Origin: Geovibrio thiophilus
GTDB lineage: Bacteria; Chrysiogenota; Deferribacteres; Deferribacterales; Geovibrionaceae
Assembly (NCBI RefSeq): GCF_004087915.1
Contig: NZ_CP035108.1
Location: forward strand, 1,240,001-1,304,000
Length of the DNA stretch: 64,000 nucleotides
Direction: 5' to 3'
The notes beneath the pieces were generated by a model, which did no database searches, had not been told where the DNA came from, and worked only from the letters and a program-made list of their open reading frames with translations. Position numbers and translations under genes: made by a program. Shown here one piece after another: positions 8,864-17,395 of the stretch (positions are counted from its first letter, which is position 1; every line of letters starts with the position of its first letter).

Positions 8864-9163
8864 ATGAGCGCTATGGCATTTGTATCCATAACACCTCTCG
8901 GCGAGGGTGAGAGTGTTTCGGAATATGTGGCGAGGGCGGTCAGGGTCATCAAAAACAGCGGGCTTGAGTGGCGCCTTACACCCATGGGGACTATTATTGA
9001 GGGGGAAAATACTGCGGCTGTTCTCGGAGTTGTCAATTCCGCCGTGGAGGAACTCGGCGACTGCAACCGCATCTCTGTTTCCATAAAGATCGATTATCGC
9101 AGGGGCAGAGAAGCGGGCATGAGCCGCAAGGTGGAAAGCGTGATGGAAAAAATAGACCTGTAG
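8864..9163 (+). CDS. MTH1187/YqgV-family thiamine-binding-type protein
   Basis: This 99-aa cytosolic protein has a ferredoxin-like fold pattern. The start AMAFVSITPLGEGESVSEYV and the central EWRLTPMGTIIEG are the hallmark of the DUF77/MTH1187 family (YqgV, YkoF-related). Characterised members bind thiamine or a similar pyrimidine ligand at the subunit interface of a tetramer. A strong AAAGGAGG ribosome site lies before the ATG. It has its own transcript as far as can be seen. No thiamine synthesis or transport gene, nor a TPP riboswitch, is nearby, so the ligand in this organism is uncertain. Confidence 0.85.
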   Translation: MSAMAFVSITPLGEGESVSEYVARAVRVIKNSGLEWRLTPMGTIIEGENTAAVLGVVNSAVEELGDCNRISVSIKIDYRRGREAGMSRKVESVMEKIDL

Positions 9164-9223
9164 GAAAAATTGTTCATTTTTGTTTTGAGTGAATGATCTT
9201 TACCCGCGCTTTACCCTAAGCGT

Positions 9224-9300
9224 GCTAATAACCGAACACCTGTTCGGAATGCCGCCTTAAGTTATGCGGCTGAAAGCCGATTGGGAAGGCATCGGAGATG
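9224..9300 (+). other. Hairpin-rich leader before the small gene at 9305
   Basis: Four successive short hairpins can be drawn: CCGAAC-ACCT-GTTCGG, GCCGC...GCGGC, CGGCT-GAA-AGCCG and CCGAT...ATCGG, the last ending next to the CGGAG ribosome site. This suggests a structured 5' leader for the 61-aa protein. I compared it by eye with common riboswitch consensus sequences (TPP, SAM, cobalamin, c-di-GMP-I) and found no match. Confidence 0.35.
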
Positions 9301-9304
9301 TGTC

Positions 9305-9490
9305 ATGCACCAGTCTGAAAATGACTTACTTAATGATGAACCCCAAAACCCGGCAGCCATAGACAGGCTTGAGAGAGTCCTTGAAAAATGCAGAGAGCTT
9401 GCCTCTCAGGAACCGAACGGCTGCGCCGTTGTCAACCGGCTGGCAGAGGATTTGGAAATAGTTTTGAGCAAAGCGAAAAGATTGGTTTGA
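9305..9490 (+). CDS. Small hypothetical protein, 61 aa
   Basis: The protein is mostly helical and acidic, with a heptad-like pattern (RLERVLEKCRELASQ, then VVNRLAEDLEIVLSKAKRL). It could be a small coiled-coil or helical-hairpin regulator. An in-frame TTG at 9281 exists, but the ATG at 9305 has a CGGAG site about seven bases before it. The upstream hairpins (9224-9300) may control translation. I do not recognise a family, and whether it is real rests on the good start site and helix pattern. Confidence 0.45.
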   Translation: MHQSENDLLNDEPQNPAAIDRLERVLEKCRELASQEPNGCAVVNRLAEDLEIVLSKAKRLV

Positions 9491-9521
9491 AAGTATTTTT
9501 CATCTGAACTGCTTTGTGTGG

Positions 9522-9600
9522 TATAATATATTATGACGGCTTTGTGAGAAAGCCGCTGGATTGAGGGCTCCTACGGATTAATCCGCAGGAGCCTTCTGCG
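9522..9600 (+). ncRNA. Putative small RNA: -10 box followed by two stable hairpins
   Basis: TATAAT at 9522-9527 would start a transcript near 9534. The transcript would contain hairpin CGGCTTT-GTGAG-AAAGCCG, then GGCTCCTaCGGATT/AATCCGcAGGAGCC (one A/C mismatch) and a T-rich stretch (TTCTGCGTTATT). That layout fits a 60-70 nt RNA ending at an intrinsic terminator. No good -35 is visible. The second palindrome could equally be the terminator of the upstream 61-aa gene, or of array B read on the other strand. Confidence 0.3.
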
Positions 9601-9617
9601 TTATTGTCGGATTTTGC

Positions 9618-9866
9618 CACACGCTCGCGGCAGGGTAAACTTTCCTTCGCTTCGCACGGCGCATGTCTTGTCTTAATAATCCCCAATTTTCCATCCATGG
9701 AAATTCGGGATACACGCTCGCGGCAGGATAAACCTGCCTTCGCTTCGCACGGCGCATATCTTGTCTTAATAATCCCCAATTTTCCATCCATGGAAATTCG
9801 GGATACACGCTCGCGGCAGGATAAACCTGCCTTCGCTTCGCACGGCGCAGTTCCATCCATGGAACT
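9618..9866 (-). repeat. Stem-loop array B: three scaffold copies with alternating hairpins (93-bp unit)
   Basis: Read on the minus strand, this is the same scaffold as arrays A and C: TGCGCCGTGCGAAGCGAAG ... GCGAGCGTGT, three copies with a 93-bp period. The enclosed hairpin is GGCAGG-TTTAT-CCTGCC. In the last (9618-side) copy the left arm has decayed. Between scaffolds are hairpins with an 11-pair stem (one A/A mismatch, one G/T) and hexaloop ATGGAT (9693-9698 and 9786-9791). The array opens with AGTTCC-ATGGAT-GGAACT (9849-9866). The arms differ in sequence from array A, but pairing and loops are kept. Confidence 0.85.
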
Positions 9867-9929
9867 GTTTATGCTCCGATTCTTAGGATGATCATAATGA
9901 TATTTTCGCCCGTGCCTAAGCTCAAAATA

Positions 9930-9958
9930 TCATTGCGAACTTTAGTGAAGCAATATCT
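9930..9958. repeat. Dispersed palindromic repeat (CATTGCGAAC...GTGAAGCAAT type), partial copy
   Basis: ATTGCGAACTTTAGTGAAGCAAT is flanked by C and ATCT. Related copies or fragments are at 2692-2710, 40279-40302 and 56134-56214. The pattern is that of a short palindromic intergenic repeat found in many bacterial genomes. It is non-coding. Confidence 0.55.
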
Positions 9959-10051
9959 CATTCATGTAAGTACGGCAATTTTTTCCCGGTTTTTTTTGGC
10001 ATGTTTCCTGCTTAAATAGTCACAGAGATTGAAAAAGGGCAGGATAAGAAG

Positions 10052-10465
10052 ATGCAGACCGCCGAACAGGTTAAAACAACACTTTTTACTGAGAGGCGTA
10101 AAGCAAGACTTATTCCATTGTCGGAGATAAGGTTCTGCGACAGGGTATACAGATACCCGGAAGACTTTCCCGCAGAAGTGATAACCACGCTCATTGAGCT
10201 TGTGGCTCATGATGAAATAAGCATGAAAGAGCTTAATTATCTCCACCTTGTGCTGATAGAGCTGCCGAAAACTGCGGCTGAACAGCGAAAAACAGCATAC
10301 CCTTTTTCAGATATGCAGGAAGACAATTTTGCGGAAGGCGGTCTTAGTTTTGCGGAATATGTGGATTACCAGATAGAACGCATGAAAAGGCTTGCTGAAA
10401 ACGGAATCGGCGAGGAGTACTCCAAGCGGATTCGTGAACTCCTCCTGCGTTTCAGGAACCTTTAA
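10052..10465 (+). CDS. Hypothetical protein, 137 aa
   Basis: This is a soluble, charged and mostly helical protein. It has a short start (MQTAEQVKTTLFTERRKARL) and a C-terminal helix dense in Arg, Glu and Leu (YSKRIRELLLRFRNL). An AGGATAAGAAG ribosome site precedes the ATG at 10052. I recognise no domain. It stands alone between array B and a terminator shared with the convergent addA gene. Confidence 0.55.
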   Translation: MQTAEQVKTTLFTERRKARLIPLSEIRFCDRVYRYPEDFPAEVITTLIELVAHDEISMKELNYLHLVLIELPKTAAEQRKTAYPFSDMQEDNFAEGGLSFAEYVDYQIERMKRLAENGIGEEYSKRIRELLLRFRNL

Positions 10466-10586
10466 GACGGTTCCGCCCGCTCCGCCTCTCAATACATATG
10501 AGGGCGCAAATATAAAATTGCGGCAGCGGGGAAGCATTAACTACGGCGTCGAAAGCGTGATTGCAAAATCACGTAAATACTGTCCT

Positions 10587-10612
10587 GGGGGTGCAGCGAT
10601 GCGCCCCCTTCC
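10587..10612. terminator. Terminator hairpin between convergent genes
   Basis: GGGGGTGCA-GCGA-TGCGCCCCC forms a GC-rich stem with one mismatch, placed just beyond the addA stop codon. The following CCTTCCTAATTT is only modestly T-rich, so the terminator is less certain on the plus strand. A smaller hairpin GTGATT-GCAA-AATCAC lies just upstream. Confidence 0.55.
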
Positions 10613-13569
10613 TAATTTATCTCTATCCACTCCAATCTGCCGGAAACGAAGTTAACCAGATACTTTTTCACTGGTTTTCTGTAAAGCCTTGAGAGAATAT
10701 CCGCATAGCCGTTTATTTGCTCAGTGTATTCCGCAGTCATCTTCGCGGTTATGCTTCCGGTTTTGAAATCCAGACAGTAGACCGCCTGATCCTTCACCGA
10801 GTAAAAGTCCACGGTTTTTATCCCCGATTCGTCAGAGAAGCTTCTCTCACGAAAGATTTCGGCGTTTTCGGTTATTTCTTTGAAGAACGGTTCCGAATAC
10901 AGCATGAGCAGTGAGTATTTTATTCTTTTCTCATCCTCATCAGTGAGATAAGGAGCATGCTTAATCACGGTGAAGCGGGCTGTTTCCTCTGCCTCCTGCT
11001 CATCAAACCGCACACAGAGAAAAATCGCTTCGTGCAGCGCTGTTCCGAATATTTCCCCCTGAAAGTCCGTGCTTTCCTCCGTGATGGGGTATTCCGGTAC
11101 GGGGCGTGGCACGAATTTCTCCGTTTTACGTTTTTTCTCCTCCGGCTGCTGTGCGAAGGACTTTTTATATTTTTCTCCAAGTACACAGGGGATTTCGATG
11201 CTGTTAGCCAGAAGCTGCTCCAATGAATTTGCCGTGGGCTCTTCCTTGACAGGGATGTAAAGCTCCCGTTTTGCTCTTGTCACAGCCACATAAAGAAGGT
11301 TCAGCCTGTCGTGGTATGCGGCTTTTTCCTCAGCCCTGTATGCCTCAGTGAAGCCGCCGCTGACGAAGGAGTTCAGCTTTTCGCCGTGGTTGAATATTAT
11401 GCTGTCGGCGAGCATTGAACCGTCTTCGGAGTAGAAGATCATCCTTGAATTGTTGGCGTTCGGTTTCACGCTTATTTCAAGATCGGAGATGATGACGGCT
11501 TCAAACTCAAGCCCTTTTGATTTGTGGATCGTCATGACCGTTACAGCGTCGGATTTTCCGGCTGAAAGGGCGTTTTCGGATTCCGCCCTGCGTCTGAATT
11601 CCTCAAAAAAAGCGGGGAGATTCGCTGTTACGGGAACATTTGCCGATATATCGCACAGCTTTTTGAAGTTGGGGTCGCCCTCAAATCTTTCGGCAAGGAA
11701 AAACTCATTAACCGCCATGGCAAAAGCCGCCCGCCCGTTCATGCCGTTTGTTTTTTCAGCAAACTCCTTAAGCTCCTCCTGAATTTTTTCGCAGAAGCCC
11801 TCTTTTGCCGCCTCTTCCTCTGAGTTCACCGCCGGACCCGTCATTCGGAAGGCGAATGCGTTCAGGCTGTCGCCGTAGAATATATGATTGAAGACATTCA
11901 TAATTATCTTAAACGGCGCACTGTCCGTGAGTTTCTGCCTTGTTTCGCTCCGTGCGGGTATCCCGTTTTCGTTCAGGTATTCGGTGCAGGTGTCCGCCTT
12001 GCTGTTTGTTTCGGTAAGCACGGCTATGTCAGCTGCTCGGAAGCCGCGTTCCAGCAGGTCTTTGACACGCCCGAGGATGTATTCTTCGTTGCTGTCCTTT
12101 TCGATAAACTCAACGGAAACATGTCCTTTTTCATCGCTGTTACCCTTTTGCTCAGTGTAGCGGAAGGTTTCATCGTGAAGTTTTCCGAAGAGAAGGTTGG
12201 CAAAATCCATGACCGCTTTTGCGCTTCTGTAGTTTGTGTCCAGCTTGTGCTCGGTTATGAAGTCGCTGTAACTTTCTGTTACGGTGTCAAAAAGCCTGCT
12301 CTCGCCGCCTCTGAACCTGTAGAGTGTCTGCTTCGGGTCGCCCACGTAAAAGAACGATTTCACCGCGTCCTGCTGTCCGACACCTGCAAGCGCCTGCTGA
12401 ACAAGCGGTTCGAGTATTTTCCACTGGGCAAGGCTCGTGTCCTGAAATTCGTCTATGAGGATGTGGAGTATGCGCCCGTCCAAACGGAAATAGAGATATT
12501 CAGTGTCCTCGGCTATGCTGTTTTCCACAAGCATGCGGTATGCTTTCATGGTGATGTCGGCGAAGGTGAGAACATTCCGGTTTTTTTTCAGGCGTTCAAC
12601 CTCAGCGAAAAACAGTGTGTAAAACCGGACAGAGAGGCGGATCATCAGATCTCCTTTGGTTTCCAGATATTTACCCATGTTTTCAATGACTTGATAATAG
12701 GCTTTGCGCTGTTTGTCATCATAGTCGAAGGTTTTGAAGTTACCGTTTACCGGGTCGCACGCGGCGTAAAGAGCTGTGTCTGTAATTTTTTTCAGATTTG
12801 CGGTTGCCGCCAGACCTTCAGCCTGAGTCTTCTGTTTTCCGTTGAGTTTTGAGGCAAGCAGCTCCGCACCGAAGGTGCGGGAAGCGTCAATTGACTGCTG
12901 TTTATAGAAATTAAGGCTGTTAATGAGAGCCGTGAAGCTTTCGGAATCTGTTTTGTATTTCTCTGCCAGAACAGGCAGACCGATAAGCTGATTCTCAAAA
13001 TTTGACTGCTGTTTACGGATTTCATCAATCATCGCCTTGGGGGTCTGCTCCAGTGCGCGGGCGGCGTTTTTCAGCGTGTCTCCGGTTTCTGCCGCAAAAA
13101 TCTGATATGTTCTGAAAAATGCTTCCGCTTCAAGCTCTTCCTTCTCTTTATCCTGAATAATCGAAAACCCCGGGCGCACATTCGCCTCAAAAGGAAACTG
13201 GGAGATTATGCGGTTGATGAATGAGTCTATGGTGCGTATGCGCATCTGGGAGAAGTTTTTCAGCACATAGTCTCGCACGGGTCTGGCTTTTTTTTCAAGC
13301 TCTTCATCGGTAAGATTATTATGCTCTCTCAGTATCTCCCTTTCCCCTTTGAAGTCCGCGCGGCTGCCGTCCGCAAGGGCATTGAGCACCTGAATGATCC
13401 TCTCCTGCATTTCTGCTGTGGCTTTCACTGTGAAGGTGAGGCAGAGAATCTGCTCCATCTGCGCGCCGTTAAGGAGAAGGTTGATATACCGGAGGGAGAG
13501 ATTGAAGGTTTTTCCAGTTCCAGCGGATGCGACGAGGGCTATATTTCTTCTGTTATCAAGGTTCTGCAT
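10612..13569 (-). CDS. addA: UvrD-type helicase/nuclease, AddA-like subunit
   Basis: This 985-aa protein carries the superfamily I helicase motifs in order: Walker A ASAGTGKTF (residues about 13-21), LIDEFQDTS (motif II, near 380), VGDPKQTLYRFRGGE (motif III), TIHKSKGLEF (motif V) and YVAVTRAKREL (motif VI). The C-terminal domain has the LDFKTG nuclease motif of RecB/AddA PD-(D/E)XK enzymes near residue 950. It would unwind and resect double-strand breaks together with the AddB-like protein encoded immediately upstream. The start codon overlaps the addB stop (TGATG at 13571-13567). At 985 aa it is shorter than Bacillus AddA (about 1230 aa). Confidence 0.85.
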   Translation of the reverse strand: MQNLDNRRNIALVASAGTGKTFNLSLRYINLLLNGAQMEQILCLTFTVKATAEMQERIIQVLNALADGSRADFKGEREILREHNNLTDEELEKKARPVRDYVLKNFSQMRIRTIDSFINRIISQFPFEANVRPGFSIIQDKEKEELEAEAFFRTYQIFAAETGDTLKNAARALEQTPKAMIDEIRKQQSNFENQLIGLPVLAEKYKTDSESFTALINSLNFYKQQSIDASRTFGAELLASKLNGKQKTQAEGLAATANLKKITDTALYAACDPVNGNFKTFDYDDKQRKAYYQVIENMGKYLETKGDLMIRLSVRFYTLFFAEVERLKKNRNVLTFADITMKAYRMLVENSIAEDTEYLYFRLDGRILHILIDEFQDTSLAQWKILEPLVQQALAGVGQQDAVKSFFYVGDPKQTLYRFRGGESRLFDTVTESYSDFITEHKLDTNYRSAKAVMDFANLLFGKLHDETFRYTEQKGNSDEKGHVSVEFIEKDSNEEYILGRVKDLLERGFRAADIAVLTETNSKADTCTEYLNENGIPARSETRQKLTDSAPFKIIMNVFNHIFYGDSLNAFAFRMTGPAVNSEEEAAKEGFCEKIQEELKEFAEKTNGMNGRAAFAMAVNEFFLAERFEGDPNFKKLCDISANVPVTANLPAFFEEFRRRAESENALSAGKSDAVTVMTIHKSKGLEFEAVIISDLEISVKPNANNSRMIFYSEDGSMLADSIIFNHGEKLNSFVSGGFTEAYRAEEKAAYHDRLNLLYVAVTRAKRELYIPVKEEPTANSLEQLLANSIEIPCVLGEKYKKSFAQQPEEKKRKTEKFVPRPVPEYPITEESTDFQGEIFGTALHEAIFLCVRFDEQEAEETARFTVIKHAPYLTDEDEKRIKYSLLMLYSEPFFKEITENAEIFRERSFSDESGIKTVDFYSVKDQAVYCLDFKTGSITAKMTAEYTEQINGYADILSRLYRKPVKKYLVNFVSGRLEWIEIN

Positions 13570-16178
13570 CAGCTCCTCCCGCAGAGATCCGCATAGTCGC
13601 AGTAGCGACAGTCGGACTGCCTGTCGGTTCTCGGGTATGCCTGTTCGGGGTCAGCGAGGCGTTTCAGCATCTCCTCCAGAAACTCCCTGAACTCATCCAT
13701 GCGGCTTACGTCAAACGCTTTCACGGTTCTGAACTCTTTTTTCAAGTCATACCAGAGGATTTCGTCAGGCATATGCCCGTGTTTGTGCATAAAAAGCAGA
13801 GCGTAAAGCGGCATCTGCACGTCTTTTATCTTTTCCGGCTTAAAATCCCTGAAATCTTTGACAGTTTTCAGTTTGTAATCGATTATGGCTGTTTTGCCGC
13901 CGTTTTCGTCCGTTCTGTCCAGCCTGCCTTTCAGACGCATTCCGTTTATCTTCGCTTCCAGTTCGTCCTCTTCTGTTTTCGGTCGCCATCCTTCGCTGAA
14001 CCTGTTTATTTCATTGACTGCGAATAAGTAAAGACGTTCCGCCAAATCCTCTGCCTGTTCCTTTTCCAGCGGGTTGACTCTGTATGCGTCAAATTTGCCT
14101 ATGGCTTCCAGAAAGCCGCTGTAAATCCGCCCATGGAGCTCTTCCGCAGTTTCAGGAAGACCTGCGGAGTATATGTTTTCCAGAACGCTGTGGATTGCCT
14201 TGCCGTATTCGTAAGGGGGAATGGAGTCCTCCGGTCTTTCGGCAGGCTTCAAGCCTATGATGTATTTAGCGTAAAACCTGTAAGGGCAGGCAATATAGTC
14301 GTTGAGCATTGTAGCTGAAATTCCGCGTTTTTTGAGCTTGCCCGCTATACCTGCATCAGGCTTGAAGGAGGTTTGCTCATACAGTCTCAGTCCGTTTTCC
14401 GTTGTGCTGAATATGCGGAATCCGGAGGATGAGTAGGGGCGCACTCGGAGCCTTCGTTTTATTATAATCTCTTCCAGAAACGGGCTGCGGTATGATGAGC
14501 CTTTATCACGTGAAATACATGATATGTATGCGAATTTACTTTTAGCTATTATCTGGCTCATATAGTTTTTGATCAGGTGCTCCCTGTCCAGAAATGTGGG
14601 CAGACGGAGGCTGCACCGGATTTCCGTGTTGAGGAACAGATCTTTATCACTGGAAGGCGGAAAAACATCCGCATTCATATTGGGGATAAAAACCGCGTCA
14701 AACTGCATGTTTCTGGTTTCCAGAAGCCCCATGACAGTCACCTCGCCTCCGGGGCGGTGAAAGCCGAGACGCGCGAGCGCTCCCATCAGCTGGGTGAGGG
14801 CGGTATGCAGCGGAAAAATATCCATAACCGGAGCATAGACGGTTATCAGTCTTTTGAGCTCCTTTATCACAAGTGTTCCGTGCTGTTTCTCACGCTGATC
14901 CTCAGCGTTTTCGTTAAATATTTCCGCAAGGTTTATCAGCTTTTTAGCCGCATCAGTGAGTGTTGTGTGAGTCTCTTTGAAGAAAGGGGTGAGGACCTTT
15001 CGCACGGAAGGGAATCCCGCCGTTTCATCAAAGGTCACGGCAAGACGCTTCATGCCTATCAGATCCTTGATGCGTTCTGCCAATGAACCGAATCCTGTAA
15101 TTTTTTTCAGGAATGGCTGGGCAGTCAGCTTCTCCATTGTCTCAATGCCTATTAAGCCTCCGGAAAGGAGATTCTCTTCCGCCGCCTTCCTGATTATGTC
15201 CGCAGTCTGGTATATTTCAGAGTATGTTCCGTCAGTGCCTGCCGTAATATTGAAAAGGTTGTAAATATCGTTTTCTATGAAGTAGGCTTTCATTTTTTCA
15301 TCAGGCAGAATCACCGCCATGCGGTTGAAGTCTACCCCTTTTGCCGCTGTCTCGTATATTTTTTCCGTGATGAACTCATACTCTTCCATGCGGGAACCTG
15401 TTTCTATGACCTCAATGCTGCCTGTGGGGGCAGCGGGTTCATCGTCCGGCACGGCTGTGCCTAAAGTTTCCTCAATCTCTTTGTGGTTAATGGTCTTATC
15501 TCCGATAAAGTGAAAGAAAAGGTGTACGGAGCCTTTTTCGGAGAGTGTTTTCAGCGTCCTCATCTCGTGCCTTGTAAGGAAGCCGGTTATCAGAAACACA
15601 TAATCGGTGAACCTGTCTGTAAAGAATTGATTAAACTGAGGATTATCGAACATCTCGGAGGAGTCGCACAGTCCGTTAGCTCCCAGAATCCCTGTGTATG
15701 CCTCCCAGAGCGCATGGAGAATGCGGGTCTGTCTTTCGTAATCAGTATAGAGGGCATGTTTGGCAAGCTCTTCCGCTGTTATCAGTTCACCCTTTATCTC
15801 CCTGAAAAAGCGGAAAAAGGCGCTGCCTGTCTCCGCGAATGTTATAAAGTTTTCCATGAAGTCCGGGTCGGTTCGTTTAAAGAGGGCAAGTTTTTCGTCT
15901 CTGCTGAGCCGATCTGCCGCCTGTCTCATGAAAAAATGCCTGAGTTCGGGCGGCACAACAGGTTTTTCCGTGCGGAAAAGGAAGCTGTTGAACTCCGGTA
16001 TGCTGAGTATTACGGGGGATTTTTCAGACGTATTAAATCTGAGCGCCAGAGAGCGTTTGTTTCTGCCGGTGGGCAGTACGCAGCAGACATTCCCCGAGAG
16101 AAGTCCGGAGCTTTTAAGATATTCCGATATAACGGGAATAACAGGTTTTGCCGCAGGGGTTCTGTATATATGAATCAT
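13569..16178 (-). CDS. addB: AddB-like PD-(D/E)XK nuclease with Cys cluster
   Basis: This 869-aa protein has an N-terminal half that looks like an inactive helicase fold; a degenerate P-loop region (VCCVLPTGRNKRSLALRF) lacks a normal Walker A. The C-terminal third is a RecB-family nuclease, with SATMLNDYIACPYRFYAKYI, YEYGKAIHSVLENI and the catalytic IIDYKLKT. The Cys of CPYRF and the closing CRYCDYADLC (Cys 857, 860 and 866) fit the four-Cys iron-sulfur staple of AddB nucleases. It is translationally coupled to addA. Together they would form the break-processing complex that feeds RecA and recognises a Chi-type octamer. Confidence 0.85.
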   Translation of the reverse strand: MIHIYRTPAAKPVIPVISEYLKSSGLLSGNVCCVLPTGRNKRSLALRFNTSEKSPVILSIPEFNSFLFRTEKPVVPPELRHFFMRQAADRLSRDEKLALFKRTDPDFMENFITFAETGSAFFRFFREIKGELITAEELAKHALYTDYERQTRILHALWEAYTGILGANGLCDSSEMFDNPQFNQFFTDRFTDYVFLITGFLTRHEMRTLKTLSEKGSVHLFFHFIGDKTINHKEIEETLGTAVPDDEPAAPTGSIEVIETGSRMEEYEFITEKIYETAAKGVDFNRMAVILPDEKMKAYFIENDIYNLFNITAGTDGTYSEIYQTADIIRKAAEENLLSGGLIGIETMEKLTAQPFLKKITGFGSLAERIKDLIGMKRLAVTFDETAGFPSVRKVLTPFFKETHTTLTDAAKKLINLAEIFNENAEDQREKQHGTLVIKELKRLITVYAPVMDIFPLHTALTQLMGALARLGFHRPGGEVTVMGLLETRNMQFDAVFIPNMNADVFPPSSDKDLFLNTEIRCSLRLPTFLDREHLIKNYMSQIIAKSKFAYISCISRDKGSSYRSPFLEEIIIKRRLRVRPYSSSGFRIFSTTENGLRLYEQTSFKPDAGIAGKLKKRGISATMLNDYIACPYRFYAKYIIGLKPAERPEDSIPPYEYGKAIHSVLENIYSAGLPETAEELHGRIYSGFLEAIGKFDAYRVNPLEKEQAEDLAERLYLFAVNEINRFSEGWRPKTEEDELEAKINGMRLKGRLDRTDENGGKTAIIDYKLKTVKDFRDFKPEKIKDVQMPLYALLFMHKHGHMPDEILWYDLKKEFRTVKAFDVSRMDEFREFLEEMLKRLADPEQAYPRTDRQSDCRYCDYADLCGRS

Positions 16179-16219
16179 AGTGGAATTTTAGCATCTGAGG
16201 GGCAGGTTGTTCAATCTTA

Positions 16220-17275
16220 TTATTTCTGTCCGATACGGCTGAGAACATCTTTGATTTCGGCAAATACCATATCCGGCGTTATGTCACCCATGCAGGAATG
16301 GTTTGTCCTTCTCGGGAAACTGCCGTTCTTTATGCAGGGGGAGCACTTCTTCTCAAGCCAGATGTATCTGCTGAGGTGGTTGGTTATGGGGTATCTGTTA
16401 AGCGGGCTGGTGGGACCGAATATGGAAACAACGGGTATACCCGCGGCAGCGCCGAGTATCATCGCTCCGCCGTCATTAGCGACAAGGACAGTGCAGCGTT
16501 TCAGAGCGGCGTATGAGCCTGCGACAGGGATTTTCCCGCAGAGGTTTTTCACCCTTGCCTCATCGAATCCGCCTGTATCAAGGAGATCCTTATCACTTTT
16601 TGAGCCTATCACAAGAACATTGCAGTCACTTTCCGCCACAATTTTTCTGATCAGCTCAAGATACCCCCGCCAGCGTCTGAGGTCATCCTCTGCTTTCATG
16701 CCTGAGCGCCCGCCCGGGGCAACGGCTATGACTCTTTTCTCAAAGAGTCTTCCCGTGAGGCTTGCGACCCTTTCCGGTTCCGATTCGCTGTGATAGACAT
16801 TCATCACATGCCCGTCCGGTTTGAAGCCTTCAGCAAGCTTGCAGAGCTCAATATACGCGTCAACCTCGTGAAACTCGTCCCAGTTTGTGAGAGCGCGGGT
16901 GAGGTATTTGCTTTTGCCGTCGCTGAAGCCGAAGCGCTCGGTAATTCCGGCATTTTTGGCGGCATGATCCCAAGCTCCGTCACGCTGCATAATGAATATT
17001 TTCTCTGCCCTGCATGACTTTATCAGGTTTGTGACCTTGAACATGGTTCTCATGCGGGTTACAACCCCGCCTGTGTAAAAGGCATCGTCATCAAAGGTTA
17101 TAAGTCTGTCAATATTGGGATTTCCGAGAAGAGCCGCTTCGCATGTTTTACCGATTATGTAGATGATTTCTTCATGGGGAAAGGATTTGCGGTATGCTCT
17201 CAGAGCGGGGGTGGTCATTATGGTGTCCCCAAGCGCTCCGAGTTTGAAAAAAACAGTAACCGGTCTTCTGTTCAA
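16220..17275 (-). CDS. Glycosyltransferase family 9 (heptosyltransferase-type)
   Basis: This is a 351-aa soluble GT-B enzyme. The N-terminus (FFKLGALGDTIMTTPALRA) is the GT9 signature for ADP-heptose:LPS transferases, and the C-terminal domain has VANDGGAMILGAAAGIPVVS and IFGPTSPLNRYP, the donor-binding loops. It probably transfers heptose or a similar sugar to lipid A core on the cytosolic membrane face. The start codon is TTG at 17275 with a GGAG site six bases before it. It lies upstream of addB on the same strand with a 41-base gap, so it may share a transcript, though its function is unrelated. A terminator separates it from the lipoprotein gene upstream. Confidence 0.85.
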   Translation of the reverse strand: MNRRPVTVFFKLGALGDTIMTTPALRAYRKSFPHEEIIYIIGKTCEAALLGNPNIDRLITFDDDAFYTGGVVTRMRTMFKVTNLIKSCRAEKIFIMQRDGAWDHAAKNAGITERFGFSDGKSKYLTRALTNWDEFHEVDAYIELCKLAEGFKPDGHVMNVYHSESEPERVASLTGRLFEKRVIAVAPGGRSGMKAEDDLRRWRGYLELIRKIVAESDCNVLVIGSKSDKDLLDTGGFDEARVKNLCGKIPVAGSYAALKRCTVLVANDGGAMILGAAAGIPVVSIFGPTSPLNRYPITNHLSRYIWLEKKCSPCIKNGSFPRRTNHSCMGDITPDMVFAEIKDVLSRIGQK

Positions 17276-17357
17276 GGTGCGCTCCGATATGTTAGTGAAG
17301 ATAAAAGAATTTTATACTCAACTTAAAAAATTTGGAAGAGTTATTGAAAGGAGATAA

Positions 17358-17385
17358 CAAAAAAGGCGGGAGCTGAACCCCCGCC
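17358..17385 (-). terminator. Rho-independent terminator of the 489-aa lipoprotein gene
   Basis: Read on the minus strand, GGCGGG-GGTTCAGCT-CCCGCC is followed at once by TTTTTTG. It lies 10 bases after the stop codon of the gene at 17396-18865 and isolates it from the heptosyltransferase-type gene. Confidence 0.9.
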
Positions 17386-17395
17386 CGGTTTGGTG

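Larger units (their letters stand above)
9491..10051. other. Gene-free region holding a putative small transcript, stem-loop array B and a dispersed palindrome
   Basis: From left to right it contains a TATAAT-type -10 at 9522-9527, a hairpin CGGCTTT/AAAGCCG (9537-9555), a 28-bp near-perfect palindrome (9566-9593), array B on the minus strand (9618-9866), and an ATTGCGAAC...GAAGCAAT palindrome (9931-9953). ORFs of up to 109 codons across array B are produced by its 93-bp period and are not considered genes. Confidence 0.7.

Noticed and set aside
9531-9860. ORFs of 109 and 92 codons on the minus strand across array B, with a repeating peptide containing PAASVYPEFPWMENWG
   Set aside because: The 93-bp period of array B is divisible by three, so any open frame repeats. 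Arrays A (94 bp) and C (101 bp) with the same scaffold break frame, and the hairpins explain the conservation.
11884-12852. 322-codon ORF opposite addA
   Set aside because: Antisense shadow of the helicase gene with all motifs explained by the sense strand.
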